Assembly: GCA_964387585.1 (NCBI GenBank)
Contig: CAYLWW010000019.1
Span: forward strand, 1-19,776
Direction: 5' to 3'
DNA length: 19,776 nt
Origin: CAYLWW01 sp964387585
GTDB lineage: Bacteria; Pseudomonadota; Alphaproteobacteria; Rickettsiales; Midichloriaceae
This document shows, one piece after another, positions 14,772 to 19,776 of this stretch. The position numbers and the translations under genes were made by a program. The notes under the pieces were generated by a model that saw only the letters and a program-made list of their open reading frames with translations, did not search any database and was not told where the DNA came from. Position 1 is the stretch's first letter. Each line of letters starts with the position of its first letter.

Positions 14772-17495
14772 ATGAGCAATGAAAAATTGTTCTTAGTGGA
14801 TGGTTACTCTTTTATTTTTAGAGCATTTCACGCAATGCCTAATTTAACTACTCCAGATGGAACGCCTATAGGAGCAATAACAGGATTCATCAAAATGATG
14901 ATGCGTTTATTAGATGGTAATAACGTAACAAATATTGCAGTAATATTAGATAAGGTCAGAAATAAAGATAGTCATCGCCATATAATATATCCTGAGTATA
15001 AAGCTCATAGACCTCCTGTTCCGGAAGAATTAATAGTTCAATTCAAGATAATGCGTGAAGTACTAGACGCATTAGGAATACGTTACGTTGAAGAACAAGG
15101 AATTGAAGCAGATGACTTAATAGCTTCATATACTAAATACGCAGTAGCTAATGGCTATCAAGTTCGAATAGTATCATCTGATAAAGATTTATTTCAGTTA
15201 TTAGATAATGAAGCTAAAGTAGTATTGTATGATCCTGTAAAAGAATTTTGCATAGGAGTAGAAGAGGTTAGAAAAAAACTAGGAGTTAATCCTGAGCAAG
15301 TAGCAGATTACTTGGCTTTAGTAGGAGATTCAGCTGATAATATACCTGGCGTTAAGGGTATAGGACCTAAAAATGCTAGCACTTTATTACAAAGTTATCA
15401 TAACATTGAGCAAATCTACGATAATATAGACTCAATACAGCCAATACGTATAAAAAACCTGCTTGCATCTGAAAAAGAGCTAGCTTTTACATCAAAATCA
15501 TTAACTGTTTTAGTTAGCAATTTAAATTTAAATTATAATTTAGAAGAATTCACTTGGCAGGGCTTAGGAGTTCACGGTAATGATATACAACAATTATTTC
15601 AAAAATATGCTTTAAAAGGATTAGCTAACCAATATTTTAATAAAATAATTTCTCAACAATTAAGTAAATCTAAGGAAAATAATAGTAACTCAACTGTAGT
15701 TGAGCAATCCATTATAATAAAAAAATTAGAGTGCTCAATAGATAATATGCTTAATGAAGAAGAGTGGAAAAGTTTCTGGAATCATGTCCAAAATTACGGT
15801 TATCTTGCTATATATGCAAATTTAAAAACTTCAAAAAAATCAAGTAAAAATAATTCAGATAACAAATCACTATTACAAAGCCTTAGTTTACTTTCTAGTG
15901 GATTTTACCTAACAATAGAGAGCCCTGATCTCATTCTTACACAAGTTGAATCCTTACCTTATCACTACCTCAATAAGTTGTTGTCATCTAAAGCTATAAA
16001 AAAAATAGTAGAAAATTATAAGCAACTTTGCTTCATGTTTACTAATTGTAACATCACTTTAAATGCTATTGAAGATGTTATAACTATGTGCTATTCCCTA
16101 GGAGCAGGTAAATATAATCAAAAATATGAGCTAACACAATTAGCTAACGATTACTTACCTTATTTTTTTACGGAGGAATATAATCAGCTTGAAATAAATT
16201 TAAAAAATACTCTTATTTTAGATAAGCTATATCCTATTCTACTGAATAAATTATACAAGCAGCAGCAACTCAGTCTATATTATAATATAGACAAACCTCT
16301 TAATGCAATTTTAAGCAATATGGAGAAAAAAGGAGTTCTTATAGATAAAGAATTTTTAATGGCTTTAAGAGAAGATTATTCTAAACAAATAGATAGAATA
16401 GCAAATGAAATTTACGCTATGTCAGGAGAAGAAATTAATCTTGCTTCACCTAAACAATTATCAGAAGTGTTATTTAAAAAACTAAAATTGCCCATCTCTC
16501 AATCTCGCAAAAAAGATGATTCTAACCATCAGTATAGCACTAATAGCGAGGTGCTTTATAACTTAGCAGAGCAAGGGTTTGTTATAGCAAATAAGATACT
16601 AGAATGGCGTCAGCTATTTAAAATCACTACTACTTATATTACTGCATTACTAGATAGTATTGATACTGATACTAGAAGAGTACATACTAACTTTAATCCT
16701 ACCTTCACCAATACTGCCCGATTATCATCAAGTTCACCTAATTTACAAAGCATACCTATACGCAGTAATGAGGGTAATAGGATTCGTTTAGCTTTCATAG
16801 CTGAACCAGGCAGTGTTATACTTAGTGCAGATTATTCTCAAATAGAATTAAGATTGCTAGCTCATATTGCTAATATCATACCATTACGAGAGGCATTAAA
16901 ATCAGGTTCTGATATACATTCTTTAACTGCTAGTCAAGTGTTTAATATACCTATAGAAAAAGTCGATAATATATGGAGGAGAAGAGCTAAAGCCATAAAT
17001 TTTGGTATAATATATGGCATTAGCCCATTTGGTTTAGCACGTAATTTGAGAATAGAATTAGAAGAGGCAAAGCAATATATCAATAATTACTTTAAGCAAT
17101 ATCCAGGCATTAAACAATATATGGAAGATACCATAAAATACGTTAAAGATCATGGATACGCATTAACATTATTTAAAAGAAGATGCTATATACCAGATAT
17201 TAGTAGCAAAAATTCCACTATATTTAAAATAGCTGAAAGAGCTGCAATAAACGCTCCTTTACAAGGTACTGCAGCAGATATAATTAGAAAAGCTATGGTA
17301 AAATTACCGCAAGATGTATCTCGTTATCTAAGGTTACAGATACATGACGAATTGTTATTTGAAATCCCCGAAAGTGAGGTTAATCAGCTTAGCTCAATTA
17401 TTAGACATACTATGGAATCAGTAGCTAATTTAAGTGTGCCTTTAAGTGTTGATTTATCTGTGGGAAGATCATGGGGTGAGTTAATAAAAATATAA
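14772..17495 (+). CDS. polA: DNA polymerase I
   Basis: The 907-residue enzyme fills Okazaki-fragment and repair gaps. The N-terminal 5' nuclease (1 to about 290) shows LVDGYSFIFRAFH, YPEYKAHRPP, EADDLIAS, SSDKDLFQLL and GDSADNIPGVKGIGPKNA. The polymerase domain (about 530-907) is intact: motif A DYSQIELR with Asp687, motif B RRRAKAINFGIIYG with Lys740, and motif C QIHDELLFE with Asp859. The middle domain (about 315-520) corresponds to the 3'-5' exonuclease fold, but no DTE motif is present (the matching strand reads YLAIYANLKT). The downstream aspartates are not recognisable either, so proofreading is probably lost, as in Taq-type enzymes. A 70-base AT-rich leader precedes the ATG; GGATAGTATCC at 14731-14741 is a small palindrome there. 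Confidence 0.97.
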   Translation: MSNEKLFLVDGYSFIFRAFHAMPNLTTPDGTPIGAITGFIKMMMRLLDGNNVTNIAVILDKVRNKDSHRHIIYPEYKAHRPPVPEELIVQFKIMREVLDALGIRYVEEQGIEADDLIASYTKYAVANGYQVRIVSSDKDLFQLLDNEAKVVLYDPVKEFCIGVEEVRKKLGVNPEQVADYLALVGDSADNIPGVKGIGPKNASTLLQSYHNIEQIYDNIDSIQPIRIKNLLASEKELAFTSKSLTVLVSNLNLNYNLEEFTWQGLGVHGNDIQQLFQKYALKGLANQYFNKIISQQLSKSKENNSNSTVVEQSIIIKKLECSIDNMLNEEEWKSFWNHVQNYGYLAIYANLKTSKKSSKNNSDNKSLLQSLSLLSSGFYLTIESPDLILTQVESLPYHYLNKLLSSKAIKKIVENYKQLCFMFTNCNITLNAIEDVITMCYSLGAGKYNQKYELTQLANDYLPYFFTEEYNQLEINLKNTLILDKLYPILLNKLYKQQQLSLYYNIDKPLNAILSNMEKKGVLIDKEFLMALREDYSKQIDRIANEIYAMSGEEINLASPKQLSEVLFKKLKLPISQSRKKDDSNHQYSTNSEVLYNLAEQGFVIANKILEWRQLFKITTTYITALLDSIDTDTRRVHTNFNPTFTNTARLSSSSPNLQSIPIRSNEGNRIRLAFIAEPGSVILSADYSQIELRLLAHIANIIPLREALKSGSDIHSLTASQVFNIPIEKVDNIWRRRAKAINFGIIYGISPFGLARNLRIELEEAKQYINNYFKQYPGIKQYMEDTIKYVKDHGYALTLFKRRCYIPDISSKNSTIFKIAERAAINAPLQGTAADIIRKAMVKLPQDVSRYLRLQIHDELLFEIPESEVNQLSSIIRHTMESVANLSVPLSVDLSVGRSWGELIKI

Positions 17496-17640
17496 CATAC
17501 TACCGCTCCTCTCTTTTAATGCCAAACGATTATGATTGGTGCTGCCTAAATTGCACTAAGTTTAATAGATTCAAGAGCCTATGGTGGTGATCTATTTTTC
17601 ATAAGTTTTACAAAAAACACCAACTATTGAATAAAAGCAC

Positions 17641-17668
17641 TTGACAACAATAATATATGGTATATTAC
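17641..17668 (+). promoter_or_regulatory. Candidate promoter of the RelA/SpoT-MFS operon
   Basis: A perfect TTGACA at 17641-17646 is followed after 16 bases by TATTAC (17663-17668, 4 of 6 matches); an alternative TATATT sits two bases earlier with a short spacer. This is the best -35 hexamer I noticed in the window. Transcription would start near 17675, giving a leader of almost 200 bases before the GTG at 17871. Confidence 0.5.
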
Positions 17669-17756
17669 ATAACATTGAAATTGAACAGCGTTATAATTGT
17701 TAGTTTTTTTAAACAATATTTGAGCAACGTTAAAATCAATAGTTTACTGAAATTGC

Positions 17757-17788
17757 TATTAAAGATGATATGAAAAGCATCTTTAATA
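17757..17788 (+). promoter_or_regulatory. Perfect 11-bp hairpin in the RelA/SpoT leader
   Basis: TATTAAAGATG (17757-17767) and CATCTTTAATA (17778-17788) are exact inverted copies around a 10-base A-rich loop. The hairpin lies 82 bases before the start codon and about 80 bases into the predicted transcript, with no T run after it. It may be a leader regulatory structure or a protein-binding site. Confidence 0.4.
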
Positions 17789-17870
17789 TGATTGTGACAT
17801 AGCGTCGATAATTGGGTGCAATATCGTCTTTTGAAATTAGTCATAGTAAACTAAGAATGGGTATACAGAA

Positions 17871-18323
17871 GTGCAACTACGACAATTAAAAAACACTGAA
17901 GTGAAGTTACTCAATAATATTGCTAATGAATTGAAAGTTAGCTTGTCAGATTTGGGGCAGGATTTATTGAGCATACAGGGAAGAATAAAGTCTTCAGACT
18001 CTATTTTTGCTAAATTAAAAAGGACTAACACTTCCATAAATGATCTGCATGATATTTTAGGATTTAGAATAATAGTGAAGAGTATAAAAAATTGTTACGA
18101 TATATTGCAACTTCTTCATGAAAAGTATCATAAATTAAGTGATTTAACCAAAGATTACATCAAAAGTCCTAAAAAGAATGGCTATCAATCATTACATACA
18201 GTAATTATTTTACCTTGTAATAGAAAGATAGAGGTTCAAATCAGGACAGAATGGATGGACTATATAGCTGAGCATGGCTCAGCATCTCATGATAAATACA
18301 AACAGGAAACATATGGCTACTAA
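17871..18323 (+). CDS. RelA/SpoT synthetase-domain protein (short, no hydrolase domain)
   Basis: A 150-residue protein consisting almost only of the (p)ppGpp synthetase domain: GRIKSSDSIFAKLK (37-50), LHDILGFRIIV with Asp61 (59-69), DYIKSPKKNGYQSLHT (95-110) and EVQIRTEWMDYIAEHGSASH (121-140). The Asp and Glu expected for pyrophosphate transfer from ATP to GDP/GTP are present. The HD hydrolase, TGS and ACT domains of full-length Rsh proteins are absent. The start is GTG: the frame is closed by a TAA at 17847, and the first in-frame ATG is deep in the domain. Its 3' end overlaps the MFS gene by 11 bases. Rickettsiales carry many such split spoT genes on RAGE elements. It may be active, or a fragment kept by the element. 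Confidence 0.88.
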   Translation: MQLRQLKNTEVKLLNNIANELKVSLSDLGQDLLSIQGRIKSSDSIFAKLKRTNTSINDLHDILGFRIIVKSIKNCYDILQLLHEKYHKLSDLTKDYIKSPKKNGYQSLHTVIILPCNRKIEVQIRTEWMDYIAEHGSASHDKYKQETYGY

Positions 18324-19776
18324 CACTGGTATAACTAGACAGCAAAAAGAGGCAGTTTTCTTACTGTCTATTGGCACCTTCCTTGAATATTTCGATCTCA
18401 TGCTATATGTGCATATGGCAGTATTCTTAAATGAATTATTCTTTCCCCAAGATAATCCATTAGCCGCCCATTTACTTGCCTCTCTTGCTTTTTGTTCAAC
18501 TTTCCTTTTGAGACCTATTGGTGGTTTTATAATGGGTTGGATTGGTGACCAAATAGGAAGAAAAGGAACGATACTTATTACTACCTCTATAATGGCTGGT
18601 TGTTGTTTAACAATGGCAAATATACCTACATATGCGGAAATAGGAATTACAGCTAGTGTTGTAATAATAATATGTAGGGTGTTACAGGGATTTTCATCAA
18701 TGGGTGAAATAATTGGCGCGCAACTTTATTTAACAGAAATATTAAAACAACCCCATAGATATGTGTTAAATTCTGTAATCAATATTAGTTGCGTTTTGGG
18801 AAGTTTTTTTGCCTTAGTTGTTGCTTATTTTGCTATACAAATCAATTTAAATTGGAGGATTGCATTTTGGATAGGTGCATTTATTGCAATAATCGGTCTT
18901 GTTGCAAGAACGAGATTAAGAGAAACACCGGAATTTGTAGATTATAAAAGAAGAATGTCTGAAAAAATGCAAAAAGATAAGTATGAGCTAGGGAAAATAA
19001 AAAATAATTTACATCATGAAAAGGTAGATAAAAAGGCCATGGTGTCATATTTCTTAGTCCGACTTGTAGGACCTATATGTTTTTATATGACATACATATA
19101 TATGGGCGATTTTATGAAAAACACTCTTGCTTTTTCTGCTGAAGAAGTCGTAAGTCATAATTTGAAAATTAATATTTTTAGTATATCGCCTTTGTTTTTA
19201 GTAATGTATTTTTTAAGATCTCATCATCCTGCAAAAATAGCTAGTATACTTATAGTCCCTTTTATTGTTGCAATACCATTTATGCCTTACTGGATGAGCA
19301 ATCTTAATACCATTATCGCTTTATTTTGTATGCAATTTTTATTAAAGTATCTTTCTTTTTTTACTGATCCTATGGAAGTAGCATTTTTTAAAACAATACC
19401 TATTTTTCGTAGATTTACAATTATAGCCACAATATTCGGACTGTCTTCTGCGTTATCCTATACAATACCATATTTAATAGCGATACCACTAACAAAATAT
19501 ATTGGTTATTATGCTCTATGGGTTATATATGTGCCAGTTGTAGCAGCGTTTTTATATGGTATAAACTATCTTAAGCAATTAGAGATAAAAAAGGGACGCT
19601 ACTATAATTACCCTGATGAAGGTCCAGGAAGTGAAGATACAGCGCTGATGGAAGAAGATTTTGAATACGATGATTTACCGGATGAATACAAGGCGTTTAA
19701 GGGGACTTGCGAATATTCAGTTCAATTATTTGATAAATTAGAGAAATTATCTAAAGAGAAGAATAAGAAGCTCAAC
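18313..19776 (+). CDS. ProP-like MFS transporter with long soluble tail, 3' end outside window
   Basis: The frame is open from the ATG at 18313 to the window end (488 codons, no stop). The first about 416 residues form a 12-segment major facilitator of the metabolite:H+ symporter (ProP/ShiA) group. Landmarks are GTFLEYFDLMLY in the first segment, the loop GWIGDQIGRKG between segments 2 and 3, and CRVLQGFSSMGEIIGA in segment 4. The family moves osmolytes, organic acids or similar solutes; the substrate is unknown. After the last segment comes a hydrophilic region of at least 72 residues, first acidic (MEEDFEYDDLPDEY) and then helical and Lys-rich (FDKLEKLSKEKNKK). It resembles the coiled linker before a sensor kinase, so a transporter-kinase fusion is possible but not visible. 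The ATG lies within the RelA/SpoT gene, suggesting coupled translation. Confidence 0.88.
   Translation, partial: MATNTGITRQQKEAVFLLSIGTFLEYFDLMLYVHMAVFLNELFFPQDNPLAAHLLASLAFCSTFLLRPIGGFIMGWIGDQIGRKGTILITTSIMAGCCLTMANIPTYAEIGITASVVIIICRVLQGFSSMGEIIGAQLYLTEILKQPHRYVLNSVINISCVLGSFFALVVAYFAIQINLNWRIAFWIGAFIAIIGLVARTRLRETPEFVDYKRRMSEKMQKDKYELGKIKNNLHHEKVDKKAMVSYFLVRLVGPICFYMTYIYMGDFMKNTLAFSAEEVVSHNLKINIFSISPLFLVMYFLRSHHPAKIASILIVPFIVAIPFMPYWMSNLNTIIALFCMQFLLKYLSFFTDPMEVAFFKTIPIFRRFTIIATIFGLSSALSYTIPYLIAIPLTKYIGYYALWVIYVPVVAAFLYGINYLKQLEIKKGRYYNYPDEGPGSEDTALMEEDFEYDDLPDEYKAFKGTCEYSVQLFDKLEKLSKEKNKKLN

Larger units (their letters stand above)
17496..17870. other. Gene-free stretch between polA and the RelA/SpoT gene
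   Basis: These 375 bases hold no convincing gene. The part next to polA (17496-17640) has short broken frames on both strands and could be an old insertion remnant, but I could not match it to a family. The rest holds the TTGACA promoter candidate and a long leader with a perfect hairpin, listed separately. Confidence 0.5.

Noticed and set aside
17519..17590. 23-codon plus-strand frame with a CCLNC cluster after polA, and broken frames on the opposite strand
   Set aside because: Too short and without context; transposase origin was considered but no diagnostic motif could be read.
17837..18037. 66-residue minus-strand frame
   Set aside because: Antisense to the RelA/SpoT synthetase gene, which has conserved catalytic motifs on the plus strand.

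Overview
The window is very AT-rich and gene-dense. Its content points to an obligate intracellular alphaproteobacterium of the order Rickettsiales, most likely a Rickettsiaceae-like endosymbiont. The pointers are gene-transfer-agent (GTA) tail genes standing apart from the rest of a GTA cluster, an ankyrin-repeat protein, a short synthetase-only RelA/SpoT gene joined to a ProP-like MFS transporter (a pairing known from Rickettsiales amplified genetic elements, RAGE), and a decayed IS630 transposase. The affiliation is inferred from gene content and base composition; no rRNA or other phylogenetic marker was analysed. Few starts show a clear Shine-Dalgarno sequence.

Layout. 1-1093: C-terminal part of an unknown protein, converging on a minus-strand block (3306 to 1178) that holds a small helical protein, a DUF2460 GTA distal-tail protein and a DUF2163/BR0599 GTA hub protein, closed by an intrinsic terminator. 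3307-3546: a divergent intergenic region with a perfect 20-bp palindrome next to a TATAAT box. 3547-6588 (+): a prepilin-peptidase-like membrane protein without recognisable catalytic Asp residues, overlapping radA, then a divergent PAP2 protein. 9157-6808 (-): an M16 zinc peptidase followed by a quinone-oxidoreductase-like protein. 9394-11515 (+): a DsbD_2/SafE-type membrane protein and enolase. 13211-11565 (-): a 548-residue ankyrin protein.

13261-14643 is a small accessory island on the minus strand: a dead IS630 copy and two tandem paralogues of an unrecognised small protein family. The paralogues share an N-terminal region, their upstream DNA and a C-terminal Cys-x5-Cys motif, but differ completely in between. 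The IS630 end appears to have cut off the tail of one copy. 14772-17495 (+) is polA, with intact 5'-nuclease and polymerase domains but a degenerate proofreading domain. 17871-19776 (+) is the RelA/SpoT synthetase gene overlapping an MFS transporter that runs off the window and carries a long soluble tail.

Housekeeping functions (RadA and PolI in repair, enolase in lower glycolysis/gluconeogenesis, M16 peptidase) alternate with accessory ones (GTA, Ank, IS630, RAGE-type genes). Several family members keep their fold motifs but have lost key residues (prepilin peptidase, PAP2, oxidoreductase, PolI proofreading), a consistent picture of reductive evolution. I saw no tRNA, rRNA or CRISPR array.
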